From NCBI GenBank assembly GCA_022315425.1, contig JAIUPT010000038.1, positions 1,674,001 to 1,738,000 on the forward strand: a stretch of DNA of 64,000 bases, given 5' to 3'. Below are positions 43,440-55,755 of this stretch, in pieces (position 1 is the stretch's first letter; the number at the start of each line of letters is the position of its first letter). The notes under the pieces are model-generated. The model saw only the letters and a program-made list of their open reading frames with translations. It had not been told where the DNA came from and did no database searches. Source of the DNA: Pseudevernia furfuracea (lineage: Eukaryota > Ascomycota > Lecanoromycetes > Lecanorales > Parmeliaceae). Both the position numbers and the translations under genes were made by a program.

Positions 43440-45742
43440 ATGCGTCCAGGCGCGGACGTGCTTGGGAGACGATCCCGAAAAGACCTCGATGCAGCGGGCC
43501 TCACCTCCACTGCAGGCCTCGCTCACAACATGCCTGCTTCTTTCCGTATAGCAAGTGAGGATGAGCTAGAAACCTCGTCTGTTAAAGCGTCTGGGCAGGG
43601 CAGTGACAGCACATTCGGCGTACGAAGCTTGCAAGAGACAATCTACGAGGCTTCTCCACCTGTAAAGATAGAGGACGACGATGAGGAAGAGAATGATGAT
43701 GTAGGGGATGTTCGTGAGGGGAGACGACGGTCTACACTGAGACCCAGACCAAAGGTCCGGACTCGGGACAGCTCTAGGGAGAGCGTCGAGCAGGCTCCTG
43801 TCAATACTGGGAATTCATCGCCGTACAATCCGAGTCAGACAGATCACTCGGCCCCTAGCATGTCCCAATCATTCGCATCACTCTCATCTCAGGCACCTTT
43901 GTCATCGATGCCGAGCAGCCCAAAGTCTTTCTCGAACCGTTCTTGCAGGCCTTCGGATGAGGATTCTATGGACGAAGGAGGCAGTCAGGCTATAGCCTCG
44001 AGCGAGGATGACGATATTGAGCCTCAATCTCAATCCTCCATGCAAGACAGTGCCCCTCAACTCATCATGCCCAGCATCAAAATGCCCAGCCGAAGACCAT
44101 TCACCGAGCGGGGAAAAAGTCTCGGCAGGCTGAAGGTGCTGATCGCTGGAGACTCAGGTATGCAAATAAGATTCTAGCAGGACCTCTAGAGTACATTATG
44201 CTTATACTAAGTCACAGGTGTCGGCAAGACGTCTCTCATCAAGTCGATTGTGCAGACCTGCGAAGACATCGTGCACGTGGACCCCGTATCCACAAGTCTT
44301 CCGTCCATCGACCAGCTCCCCTCTCGAAAATCCAAGAGCAAGCCAACAAGCAGCAACGTCAGGTCTACAGATAAGATCACAGAGGTATACGCAAGCACCA
44401 AACCTTATCCAACGTGGTGGTCAGAGATCGAAGAAACCAAAGTCTTACGCCGCCGAAAAAGTATGGGCGACACTGTGCTTGAGCGAAACCTCTGCTTCGT
44501 TGATACTCCAGGCTACAGTCACGGAATGTCGAGGATGGAGAGCATTGAATCGATCTTACATTACGTTGAGGTGCAATTCAGAAAGCCTTTTGCAGACACT
44601 GTTGGAAGCCAAGGCGATTTCGTAAGCCTGCTCAGTGGAAGCGGTGGTTTCCAGGTTGATGTGGTACTATACATGATAGTACAAGGCATGTCGTCTATGC
44701 TGTTCCTTGATCGAACCTGCTCACAGTTACCACAGATCTCAAAGACGAGGACATCATCTTTCTTCAACGACTGGCAACACTCACAAATGTAATTCCTCTA
44801 ATCGCAAAGTCAGACACGATATCCCCAGAGGAGACTGAAGCCCTGAGACGCTCTACCTTCCAAAAGCTACAGCATGCGGACATTAGGCCTTTTTCTTTCG
44901 ATGGAGAAACTGCTACTTCATCACATCCATACGCGGTTTGCGCGGTACCTTCAGATGACAACGATAACATGGACGCTAGCATGTTAATGTCGCCTGAATA
45001 CGTTCAACCGCTCATTCCATCCGAGCTAGCCAAGTTGGTACAGCACGTCTTTGACCAAGACAACATTGCTTGCATGAGGCACCTAGCGGCAAGAAAGCTT
45101 GTCCGTGCACAGGGCTCGAAGGCTCTCACTGTATCAAATCCTTTCCCACGCCCTACTTCAGGTCCTATGCACGGTCGTCCTCTAGCATCCTTAACATCTA
45201 CAGCATATTCTCCCACTACGTCGCAAGCGATGGTATCATATACTAACGCAATGTCACCATATGCTCAAGCCAGGATAGCGGACCATACTCAACAAGAAGA
45301 GAAGTTGGCGCAGATCAGACTGGCCAGGTGGGCGGGAGAACTACAAAGGAGTCTTCAGAATGAACGAGCGAGATACGAGGCTATTTCTCGTGGCGAGAGA
45401 GCTGTCTGGCTCACAGAAAAGATTGGCGAGTGCATTAACGACGGGTCTCTTGTACCAGTGCAAGGCTCATCCTCGACCGCACGAACAGAGAAAGGTTTGG
45501 AATTAACGAAGCTGGAACTGCCAAGACTCTCAGGCCATCGTGGCTTGCTGGATCCCGGGGATCCACTTGGGCTACTGAGGTGGAACGAAGTTATGAAACG
45601 AAAGGGCTGGATTGCATTTGAAGTCGTGGGATCCGTTGGGATCTTGGGCGCTATGGCGGTTTGGGTTTGGAAGACATGGGGTTCGGGCGATGATGGATAC
45701 ACGACGACATGGCATTGGGGGTGGCTGGCAGGGAGAGCATAG
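43440..45742 (+). CDS. Septin-like GTPase with C-terminal membrane helix
   Basis: Exons 43440..44157, 44218..44685 and 44736..45742, 730 residues. A disordered, acidic and Ser-rich N-terminus of about 230 residues leads to the septin-type G domain: LKVLIAGDSGVGKTSLIKSI (P-loop), CFVDTPGYSHG (G3), VDVVLYMIVQ, and PLIAKSDTIS (G4, AKSD instead of the usual AKAD). Near the end a predicted helix (IAFEVVGSVGILGAMAVWVW) follows a K-R-K-G-W basic start, so the protein is probably membrane-anchored, unlike core septins. Intron 2 needs a GC donor (CAAG then GCATGT) for phase; its acceptor may be at 44726 or 44735. It could act in cortical or organelle membrane scaffolding; that is inference. Confidence 0.75.
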
Positions 45743-46353
45743 GTTTGCAGGCCTGGAGTTGCATTGACGAAGGAAAGGAGTAGGATGGATCAGGGGTGCA
45801 TATGCATTTGCATTTGGCATAGCATGCTCATGAGAATAATGATCGCCAGCCTTAATAATGTATTCAGATGCGACTTGTAGGTGGCGTGCACATAGGGTTT
45901 TAGCGTGTGCAGAAAACGCTGCAATTCGAATTGCAGCAACGCAACGTCTATCAACTGTTCTTCAGTCTCTTTTAGAGCCACCATCACGTAGTTTGATAAT
46001 GCGATCTCTATATTAAAGACATTCAATTCTATCTGCACTATAAATCGCCTTCACCATTAATCTTCTCAGAAAGCGTTAAGAATCAGTTATCCCTAGTTGC
46101 TCCATTAAATCTCGGGGGTAGTCAGAAAGGATTGAAGGGAAGGATCTTGATTTAGAGGCAAACTGTACGTAGAGCAAATAAGACTAAACAATTTCCATGC
46201 AGGATATGTGTTCTTAAATTACGTGGTGGTGTTTAAAAATTAATTGGTAGACTTGGTGCATTTCTTTTAATGCCAAGAATTCCAAAGTTTTCTGCACACG
46301 CTAATGATCGAAAGTCGTAGAATCTGAGAACCATGCCGAACACGCCAAGACTC
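45743..46353. other. Intergenic
   Basis: AT-rich DNA downstream of the septin-like gene. No gene recognised. Confidence 0.5.
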
Positions 46354-46365
46354 TAGAAGCTTCGA
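46354..46365. promoter_or_regulatory. Candidate heat-shock element
   Basis: TAGAAGCTTCGA is a head-to-head GAA/TTC pair, the core of a heat-shock-factor site, about 480 bp before the Hsp90 start codon. Only two units are perfect; a full site usually has three. A similar GAAACTTC pair lies at 46596-46603. The placement fits control of Hsp90 by Hsf1, but the match is short. Confidence 0.35.
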
Positions 46366-46455
46366 TTATTTTTATTTGACCTGCACAGCTTCTCTCTCTT
46401 CACTTAAATTCAGAGCAACCTAACGACAATCAACGTTTCCAAGACACAACAATCT

Positions 46456-46730
46456 GTGAGTACATCAGTCTTTTACTGCCTGGTAGTCGTTGTTTGTGAC
46501 ACAACAGACCTCCTCACCCCCCACCTCAAGCTACCAGTTGACTGCCTTCCTGTCCTGCCTGAGGGCAAGAGGCTTTGCTAACTCGAAGCTCTCAGGAAAC
46601 TTCCCTCACTTCAGTCCTATCTTGCCTCCTACAGCTGCCCTAAACGCTGCTGACTTTCTCTCAACCACACACAACACACTCAAATTTGTAAGTGCAAACC
46701 CTCACTGCCCCTGTCGCGAGACAACTCCAG
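46456..46730 (+). other. Probable 5'-UTR introns of the Hsp90 gene
   Basis: Two intron-like segments precede the Hsp90 start codon: 46456..46507 (GTGAGT to ACAACAG, 52 bp) and 46688..46730 (GTAAGT to CTCCAG, 43 bp). No start codon in the segment between them leads to a long frame, so both would lie in the leader. Inferred from splice signals alone. Confidence 0.4.
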
Positions 46731-46809
46731 ATAGTTTCACCGCTCACTTCGAGCTACTTGATTGCTGCCTTTCTGTCATTTGTATCTGAGCGAGAGCCCT
46801 TGCTGACTC
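46515..46809 (+). repeat. Imperfect duplicated leader segment before Hsp90
   Basis: About 70 bp at 46515-46584 and 46738-46809 align visibly. Both run from CACC(C/G)C(C/T)CAC through AGCTAC, then TGCCTT(C/T)CTGTC, a GAG-rich patch and finally TTGCT(A/G)ACTC. This looks like an old direct duplication inside the 5' leader. Confidence 0.5.
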
Positions 46810-46842
46810 AATCTAATAGAATCACACCCAACCATCGCAACC

Positions 46843-49223
46843 ATGTCTGGAGTCGAATCTTTCGAGTGTAAGTTATGTTTTCCGAGCCATTTTTTCCCGA
46901 TTGCTATTACATCGTGTTTGCAAGACATGTCGCAGGAGTCAAAATCTTCTGGGGCATGTTTCACGACTCAAAGTTGATCCCAGAGGATATTTGTTGACTC
47001 CGAAATCGTAAATCTAGTCCAAGCGGAGATCTCTCAGCTCCTATCTCTCATTATCAACACCGTGTACAGCAACAAGGAGATATTCCTTAGAGAGCTCGTT
47101 TCCAATGCGTCGGACGCTCTAGACAAGATCCGCTATTCTGCTCTTTCAGATCCAAGCATGCTCGATTCGGGCAAGGACCTCCGTGTCGACATCATTCCCG
47201 ACAAGGAGAACAAGACCCTGACTATCCGTGATACTGGTATTGGCATGACCAAAGCTGTGAGTGAAAGTAGGCATTGTCGCATGCCCTTCAAGCTGACAGA
47301 TTACTAGGATCTCGTCAACAACCTTGGCACGATCGCCCGCTCCGGCACCAAGCAATTTATGGAAGCTCTCACCGCTGGTGCTGATGTCTCTATGATTGGT
47401 CAATTCGGTGTTGGTTTTTACTCGGCTTATCTCGTTGCCGACAAGGTCAAAGTCGTTTCCAAGCACAACGATGACGAGCAGTACATCTGGGAGTCCAGTG
47501 CTGGTGGTACGTTCACTCTGACTCAGGATGAGGAGGGTGAACAGCTTGGCCGTGGTACCAAGATCATCTTATACTTGAAGGATGAGCAGACCGACTACTT
47601 GAACGAGAGCAAGATCAAGGAAGTCGTCAAGAAGCACTCCGAATTCATCTCTTATCCCATCTACCTTCATGTCATGAAGGAGACTGAGAAGGACGTCCCG
47701 GATGAGGATGCCGAAGAGTCTAAGGATGGGGAAGAAGATGAGGAGAAGAAGGCTAAGATTGAGGAGGTAGAAGACGAGGATGAAGAGAAAGAAAAGAAGA
47801 AGCCGAAGACCAAGAAGGTCAAGGAGAGCAAGATCGAAGAAGAGGAGTTGAATAAGACGAAGCCCATTTGGACTCGGAATCCCCAAGACATCACCGCTGA
47901 GGAATACGGGTCTTTCTACAAGACGCTGTCAAAGTAAGTCTGCTCGTTCCAATTTTGTCGAAGGCTTATTAACATCATCGCAGTGATTGGGAAGACCACT
48001 TAGCCGTCAAGCACTTCTCCGTTGAGGGTCAGCTTGAGTTCCGCGCCATCCTCTTCGTGCCAAAGCGTGCACCGTTTGATCTTTTCGAAACCAAGAAGAC
48101 AAAGAACAATATCAAGCTCTATGTTCGACGTGTCTTCATCACCGATGATGCTACTGATCTTATCCCAGAGTGGCTCAGCTTCGTCAAAGGTGTTGTCGAT
48201 TCGGAGGATCTCCCTCTGAACCTGTCCCGCGAGACCCTCCAACAGAACAAGATCATGAAGGTCATCAAGAAGAACATCGTCAAGAAGACCCTTGAGCTGT
48301 TCAACGAGATCGCCGAGGACCGTGAGCAATTCGACAAATTCTACACAGCCTTCAGCAAGAACATCAAGCTTGGCATCCATGAGGATTCGCAGAATCGTCA
48401 ATCTCTTGCCAAGCTTCTCCGATTCAACTCCACCAAGTCAGGTGAGGAGACCACTTCGCTGGCTGACTACATCACCCGTATGCCCGAACATCAAAAGAAC
48501 ATGTACTACATCACCGGCGAGTCCTTGAAGGCAGTCCAGAAGTCGCCTTTCTTGGACTCCCTCAAGGATAAGGGATTCGAGGTTCTGTTCCTTGTCGACC
48601 CTATCGACGAGTATGCCATGACTCAGCTCAAGGAATTCGAATCCAAGAAGCTTGTCGACATCACCAAAGACTTCGAACTTGAGGAGACCGAAGACGAGAA
48701 GAAGGAACGTGAGGCCGAAGAGAAGGAGTATGAGCCTCTCGCCAAGGCACTGAAGAACGTTCTCGGCGACAAGGTTGAGAAGGTCGTGGTTAGCCACAAG
48801 CTCACTGGTGCACCCTGCGCAATCCGTACCGGCCAGTTCGGCTGGTCCGCCAATATGGAGCGTATCATGAAAGCCCAAGCTCTCCGTGACACCTCGATGA
48901 GTTCTTATATGTCGTCCAAGAAGACCTTTGAGATCTCGCCCAAGTCGTCCATCATCAAGGAGCTCAAGAAGAAGGTCGAGGCCGATGGCGAGAACGACCG
49001 TACCGTCAAATCTATCACTCAACTCCTCTTCGAGACATCGCTACTCGTTTCCGGCTTCACAATTGACGAGCCGGCAGGCTTCGCCGAGCGTATCCACAAG
49101 CTTGTCTCACTGGGCCTGAATGTCGATGAGGAGGCAGAGACAAGTGAGGAGAAAGCTGCAGAGGAGAGTGCGGCGCCAGCTGAGGAGGGCGCGGGTGAGA
49201 GCGTGATGGAAGAAGTTGACTAG
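46843..49223 (+). CDS. hsp90: Heat shock protein Hsp90
   Basis: Exons 46843..46867, 47018..47256, 47308..47933 and 47984..49223, 709 residues. The ATP-binding N-domain shows [40 protein letters not shown] and [16 protein letters not shown] Lys/Glu/Asp charged linker covers roughly residues 210-260. The middle domain begins [11 protein letters not shown] and includes [14 protein letters not shown]; the C-terminal domain ends MEEVD, the docking motif for TPR co-chaperones. Cytosolic Hsp90 is an essential ATP-driven chaperone for kinases and transcription factors. The first exon is only 25 bp (MSGVESFE), followed by a 150-bp intron; the start has a CAACCATG context. Codon choice is C-ending and biased (AAG, GTC, CTC), as expected for a very highly expressed gene. 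Confidence 0.98.
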
Positions 49224-49805
49224 ATGCTCAAGGCAGGTGTTTGTCAAGTCACGCAATCATCCGGTGTTGTCATCTTTGATGCACTTCTTCAATTCGCTTT
49301 TAATTCTTGCATCGTGGAGCTTTGCACTCAGACTTACCGATCCCAAGGGACAGCCTTGGGGATGTACTTGCTCATGATGGTTTTCACATGTAGCCTTTAG
49401 TATCTGCAAGCCAGGGCGTTGATAAGTACCTAGATAGAGCATCAAAAAGCAAGCAAGATTCCCACCTAGCTTTCTTGTTCATACATCTGCTATAAGCAAA
49501 AGCCGAAGTATCGTGCCTGGCGAGCTTGGCCTGCTATATTTCAACTTCGTAGCTTTCCCCATTGTCTCCCTGTCTTCATCTCTTCCCCCTCTTTGCTTGC
49601 TTCACTTCCTTCTCCCGACATTCCTCGTACAACACTGCCTGTAGGAAGCACCCAAGGCTACGCTGAATCCTCCTCCACTCATCACATCCTACTTATTCTT
49701 CTCTATCTACCCGTCCAGTGTTAGAATCTCACCTCGTCAACCACGTCGACGAGATGCAGAGCCTTCTGTGTTGCTGACGGTCTCCACCTACCAGCACTTC
49801 ATACG
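49224..49805. other. Intergenic, Hsp90 3' region
   Basis: 3' flank of Hsp90, with C/T-rich sequence near 49560-49700. No gene seen. Confidence 0.5.
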
Positions 49806-50388
49806 TCTCCACCGTGCAGGGTTGCCAACGGTTGAAATAGTTGATTTTTGAGCTCAAACTGCACCAACTACCATCTAAATCTAAACCCACAATCAACTAC
49901 CAGTGCAACTAATAGTGGAACAGTTTTGGTGAGCAAGCTGTTCTTAGTATTATAATTCGATTTCCGTATCATTCATAATAGGGGTAGTTTTTCGTTAATC
50001 TCATTCAAAATTTATACTGAGTATATTCAGGGAATTCATAGAAAATCAAAGATCTAATAATAATTTACAGAATTAAGAGATGCAAGAAAAGTACTAAAGA
50101 AATATCAAAATTTTTGCTCGTGAACCCTCGCGAGCCTCGGTCTACTCGAGTATACCTAATAGAGTTAAAACCTCGCTTATTTAGCCAATGAAATCATCGT
50201 CTACGAAAAAAATCAGGCCTCGACAAAACTGCTCCACTACTATCAGTTGAACCAGTTAGTTTTGATGCCAAAACTGCACCAACTACCAACTGTCAGATCT
50301 CAAGATGCACCACCAACCACTAGAAACTAACGGTTCCACCGGTAGTGGAGCAGTTAGTTGGTGCACCATTGGCAACACTTTCTCCACT
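49806..50388. mobile_element. Probable non-autonomous hAT-like element (MITE)
   Basis: A 15-bp inverted repeat brackets the segment: AGGGTTGCCAACGGT at 49818-49832, and at 50365-50379 the reverse complement of AGTGTTGCCAATGGT, two differences. Immediately outside are TCTCCACC (49806-49813) and TCTCCACT (50381-50388), an 8-bp near-duplication of the length hAT transposases make, although the left repeat starts a few bases inside it. GCACCAACTA recurs subterminally, direct at 49861 and 50276 and inverted at 50355-50364. The inside is AT-rich with no open frame, so any movement would need a transposase from elsewhere. Confidence 0.55.
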
Positions 50389-52423
50389 ACTACTGACATT
50401 GTGTCGCTCGGTTGTGGAGGCGTGAGCTTGAGATATACGCATACCTTCCTTGTTGCGATGTATTCGTAAGTCCTGCTGCTACTCAATAATGGATCCTGCG
50501 TGCCTGCTTATCTTCATATAAGCAGATAATGCCAAGCCTTCTGAATATATATCAACGAGGTCACCGCTCCTTTAGGTTCGGCCACTACTCAAGTTTGTGC
50601 CGTCTCTACTACATTGGTGAGCCTGAATCCGATGTCGAGTCTTCCTTGGGGATTGATAGAAATATAGACTTTAAAGACGAGCAAACGACAAAGATTTTGC
50701 AAAGAACTCGATTTTCGCTCGATTTTTATCTTCATCAGCATGCTTGCTTCTCTGACAATCAACCATGGCATCATCGAAGTTGGCCTTCATCTCATCCCCA
50801 AACTCTGTGCCTCTGGGCTCTACCACTTGGCGAACGCAAATTCTTTGGCCTTAGCCGTCAGTTTAAAGGTGTCTACAGCAAGTAGCATCTTGATATCATC
50901 GACTTGCAGTAACCTTTTGCCTCAAGCAACTCCGGAGGCATACGAGTTCGGTCCTGATCATGGTACCCTACTCTGTCGCTCCTGTCTCACCGACTATACT
51001 GACCAGTGTATGCTTCTGTACACCACACCTTATGGTGCATGGCTTCCTGCCTACCACTGCGCTGCCAACGACTACAGTCTGGATCCAGAGAACCGGAACA
51101 ACAAGCCAGTGCCTGAATGTTGCGTGGAGTATCGATTGCTGTTGGAGTGACCGACGTGGAGGTGGCCGAGGCGGCAGATGACAATGTAGGTACACCTATG
51201 GAAGAGCTTTTATCTGGCCTCGTCGAATCGCGTTGTAGATGACAATTTTCGCACATCGATGCTACTCACTATGGCGCAATGCCCATACCTCTTCAGCGAA
51301 GCTGGAGCAGGTGTTGCACAACAGAGTAGTGATGAAGACATCTGTGGACAAGAGCCAACAGGACAATACCCACCAGCCAAATGCACTCATTGTCTGCCGC
51401 CCTGTCTTGTGACTTCAAGTGCCTCACCTTCTACCACTCCCAGAGTGCGACATGTACGTCAACCATTACCGCAGGATCAGACACTCCGGCTATCCTTGAA
51501 CCAAAGATCGGCCTTTTCGGTATGATGGTAATGCGGTTTTGCGCCAGCCATGATAGATCCATGTCCTTCAATGGCCGCGCTAGAGGCGCCACCATGTTGG
51601 TAATTGATCTACGGAGGACTCTAATATTAGTCAGGTCATTATTGGTGGGGTTTTCCCTCCTGTCCTATACTGGTGGCTGCTGTCGTGTGACGGGACTACT
51701 ATTACGCCAGCAAACCCTACTTTCTCCCCGAATGCTATCGGCCCTACTGTGAACGCAATCGCAGTTTTATTTAAATACTCACTCTCGCGGAGCCTCTGCG
51801 ATGACTGTGGGCGAGTGTCCTTACCTCTGCGTCCGAGCCGAGAACCAGATTCTCACAGAGTATTTCCAATAGGAATTGACGGGCTGACGTTCGGATTTCC
51901 AGTAGGCCTTAGTGGTGAGCTTTGCTTATTAGCATGTGGAAGGAAAGTCCTTCCAACCTGCACAATTTCACGCAAGTCCTTGGTGGTCACAGCTTAAGGT
52001 CTTTTCTCAGATAGAGATCATTGGAACAACCTGATCCCAGCTTTGCAGAGAGACCATGACCAACAAAGTTTCTGGATATCCACCTCTATACTTACAGGCG
52101 GCTGCGGCGGCTGGAGGGTCTCTTTGTCGTGTTGCAAAGCTGGATATAAGTATCTCTGAAAATTGGCATGTCAGCCTTGCTTGCCCGTGTGCACCTGGTC
52201 TGCGGCGAAACATCTGACTGTTGCTGGGAGAACCAGCCCGTTCAATATTCGGTGTGTGTGCTCATGATGATGGGGGTCATGGCATGGCTTCTTCATGTGC
52301 GCGCCACATCTTGCAAAGAGCAGGTAATCGTAGCAAAATACTTTCGGCGCGGATTCCTTATGAGTAGTAGTAGCCACCTCAAAGAACTGCGTTTTTCCCT
52401 CCCAGAGTATTATCAAAAGCTTC

Positions 52424-52450
52424 TGTTGTTGTTGTTGTTGTTGTTGTTGT
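52424..52450. repeat. Trinucleotide microsatellite (TGT)n
   Basis: Nine uninterrupted TGT units. Confidence 0.95.
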
Positions 52451-53042
52451 ACCTAGATAAAAGATATGATTTTCAAAATCGGTTGATTTGGGCGGCCTCG
52501 GCGCCGAAAGTACTCTACCTTATTCTGTGTACGATTACCTTGTGGTCAAAGGCTGAGACTTGAAGATGATTGGCCTGCTGGGCTGCAAGCTGGTTAAGCA
52601 TAATAATTGCGTTTATGTTTGACACGCTGCTGGGCTCTGGGGTTCGGCGACAAGTGATGCAGTCTGCCTTGCCACAAAAAAGAAGGGAGCATGGCGCGGT
52701 CAAGCCGAGGGCCCTGGTGGCATCTCGGCAGTACTTAATGTCATTTGATAATAGTATTTATTTTACAGTAATCATAATACTCTAATGTATCATTGATGTA
52801 CCTAGGAACCCCAGACCCCCACACCACCATAGTCACATTTGAGTCTTGACCCGCGTAATAATATTGTGATTTGTGACGGATATAAGCCAACATGTTAATA
52901 GTAGTTAGGTAGTTGACTTGGGGTTTTGGCCCAGACCAGGTGATGGCGTCTGATCGGAAGGATCAGCATCCATTTTGCTTGCTAGCGAGAAAAGGATCAA
53001 AGGAGTGTGGAGTGTGGAGGTGACAAGGTCATTCATTAATTA

Positions 53043-53077
<35 letters not shown>

Positions 53078-53078
53078 A
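53043..53078. repeat. Tetranucleotide microsatellite (ATTG)n
   Basis: Eight ATTG units followed by ATTA, in AT-rich non-coding DNA about 530 bp upstream of the bHLH gene. Confidence 0.95.
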
Positions 53079-53611
53079 ATAAATCAAGGTATAATTATTA
53101 TTAAAGTATTCTTTTCTTTCATAACTTATTATAACCCCTCCACACTTGAAGAAGGAAGGATTCGAAGGGAAGGAGTAAGTTCCATTGTAACATCGGCCGC
53201 GGAAAAGTTGATTGGCTCTAATCAAAGTAGCCACTAGAGTAAGGTTAGCAGGTGCAGGTCCCATTCAGATCTCAGAATGAAAGCATTCTGCAACCACTCT
53301 TGCCTCTTCGTCAAGCCGCAACAACCTCCTCCACCTCTATAGCCTATACAACTTCACTATCATTGTCTAAACATAATCTCTCCCTTCAACAAATCTTGAC
53401 TCTTTAGTTACTGACCGCATCGCCACTTGCGGCTCCAACATACTGCTCAACCGAACGCCCCTCCAATTTGAACCTGAACCGTAACTTGCTCACTCGGTCC
53501 CTTCCACTTTAACCCTCACTAGCGAGAAAAACCTTCGAGTCGCACACACGACCGCATCGCGGTCGCTGTATACAGGCTTTGGCGAATGGAGCTTCGCATC
53601 CGTAAATCGAT

Positions 53612-55755
53612 ATGAACCAACCTTACCCCGCCTTCTCTTCTGGTCCCGAAGATGAATTCGCCTCCTTGTTCGACTTTACTGACCTTGGATTCGGCGGCTA
53701 CGATGCCGTCGATCTACAACAAAATGGAGCTGGGGCAATGGATACCTCAATGGAGGGTGCTGCCGGCATGCTTGGACTCGAGCAAGGGCATATACAGCAG
53801 CAGCAGCCACCCATGGATCAGCGGACTCACGCAACCCCCTTGAATGGTTTTCATGGCTCGACAGAGTCCTTTCCAGATCTTGCTATGCAGCAAGACCTTT
53901 TCGATCAACAGCAGCAACAACAGCTACACATGCAGAACCAGCGATATCCCGGTCAAAATGTGGTACCACCTACACCTAACAGTTTGGAGATGCACGGGGG
54001 ACATGCGCAGTTCTATCGTACGCCGGCAGATCATCAGCAGCTGCATATGTACGATCACTACAGGCGAAATCAGAAGGATCAAGTAGGAACTCCTTGACGA
54101 AGAGCGCAGTGCGAAGGAAAAACTAATTTGCTTGACAGATGATCTTTACGCCTCTCGTGTCTCCCGCGGTGACTCCACTCGATACGCAATTCCAGTATCC
54201 AGACTATGCTGCGCCTGCGGATTCCTTCAGTCCGTTGACCTCGCCTGCTCTGAGAGCGCAAAACCAGGCTGCCCAACACTCTGTCTATGGAGCTGTTCGA
54301 GGCTCCGATACTTCTGATACGACGTCGCCCATAGACCCAAGTCTCGAGTTCTCCGCACCTACCACTGGTTCGACAGCAGCATCTTCGCGCAAGTCGAAAC
54401 GGAAAACGTCCTCATCGTCCACAAAAAATCCAGCTCGCGCTGTAAGACAATCTCCCGCAATGAAGCCACAAAACAGGAAGAAACAACCTTCCAGTACAGT
54501 CATACCGCCAAAGGAGATATCTGGCATCATTGAAGAAGCGAGGAGATCAAAACCAACAAACAATGCTCAGCAGACGGCCGATGGAAAGCTTCATTTTCCT
54601 TATAGTCAAGATAGCTCAGGGCCGGATTCGGTCTCTCCCGAGCCATTGTCCGAGATTCTTATGCCACCACCCGCTACACCCAAATCTAGCTCTGCCAGCA
54701 GATCTCCTTACCTCAATGCCAAGCAAAATGGACACCAGGTGGCCCCCTTGCAGGACACAAATGGCGAACCTGCAACTCCCGCATCATTGATGAAGATTCG
54801 CAAACAGGCCGGAAAAGTGAATGGCATAAATCGTCCGACGTCTAGCTTGAAAGAGCAGACCGCTCTTGCAGAGGCGGACATGGAGCAAATTATGGAGGAC
54901 ATTGTTCTGCCTGAGCCGGCGAATACAACGAGGAAACCTGTTCTTAAACCAATCAACACTACAGATGCAAACATGGATCAGTCGATGCCAAACATGGGTG
55001 CTCGAAAGACACCCAAATATGGCCCCGCAAGTGCACCAATCACCGCAAACACCTCAGCACTTCCAAGCCCCCAGCTTATTGCTTCACCTACCAGCGCAGG
55101 AACCATCAAGCGTGTAGATTCTAGACTGAAGAGCAGGGATCTGAAGAAACGCAACAGCCAGAGCTCTGTGCATGTCAGCCCTGCCTTACGTCCCAAGATT
55201 TCTCCCAGCATCAAACCTTTACTGCCAGAAGGAGGTAAGGGCCCCCTTTTCCACCAGTTGATCTCAGCAGCTGACACATGGCCTCTAGCCATCGTCTCCG
55301 CAGAAACCTCTGCCCTTCTACTCGCCTCCAAATCCAATTACCAGAACATCCTCGAAGGCACCCACCTGCCCGGCGTCTCCTACCCCGAAACACTCTCCAC
55401 AAACCTCACCTCTAAACGTACGTCACACAAGATTGCCGAGCAAGGTCGCCGTAACCGTATCAACACCGCACTCCAGGAGATTGCGAGCCTCTTACCCCCC
55501 TCTACACCACAAGTCAACGGTCAATCTGGCGGCGTGGGAGGACCGAGTCCGAGTCTCATGATAAGTGGAACGCTAGCACAGCAGAGCAATAGCAAGGCTA
55601 GTACGGTGGAACTGGCTATCGAATATATTAAGAGCTTGCAAAAGGAGCTGAGCGAGACAAAGGAGAAATTACGGGCAGCCGAGAGAGGAAACGACATGGA
55701 TAAAGAGAAGGGGGATTCCAATACAAACGGAAATATGGAGGCAGAAGCTACTTAA
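53612..55755 (+). CDS. bHLH transcription factor, NUC-1/PalcA-like (phosphate regulation)
   Basis: Exons 53612..54082, 54139..55234 and 55289..55755, 677 residues. The N-terminus is acidic/Phe-rich (EFASLFDFTDLGFGGYD), then Gln-rich, like an activation domain. The middle is Ser/Pro-rich. The C-terminal part has SPSIKPLLPEG, ALLLASKSNYQNILEGTHLP and then the basic helix-loop-helix TSKRTSHKIAEQGRRNRINT, ALQEIASLLPP and, after a loop, STVELAIEYIKSLQKELSE. This combination is that of Neurospora NUC-1 and Aspergillus PalcA, activators of phosphorus-acquisition genes, related to yeast Pho4. Intron 2 (55235..55288, 54 bp, GTAAGG...CTCTAG) has no stop; splicing joins LLPEG to AIVSAETSALLLASKS. Intron 1 has branch ACTAATTT. 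Confidence 0.85.

Larger units (their letters stand above)
50389..53611. other. Gene-poor region of 3.2 kb
   Basis: Frames up to 136 codons exist (for example 50740-51150, ending CCVEYRLLLE) but none shows a domain I recognise or joins to others by splicing. The patchwork of Cys-rich fragments between 50740 and 51750 could be an eroded gene. The last 300 bases (C/A-rich) are the promoter and leader of the bHLH gene. Confidence 0.45.
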
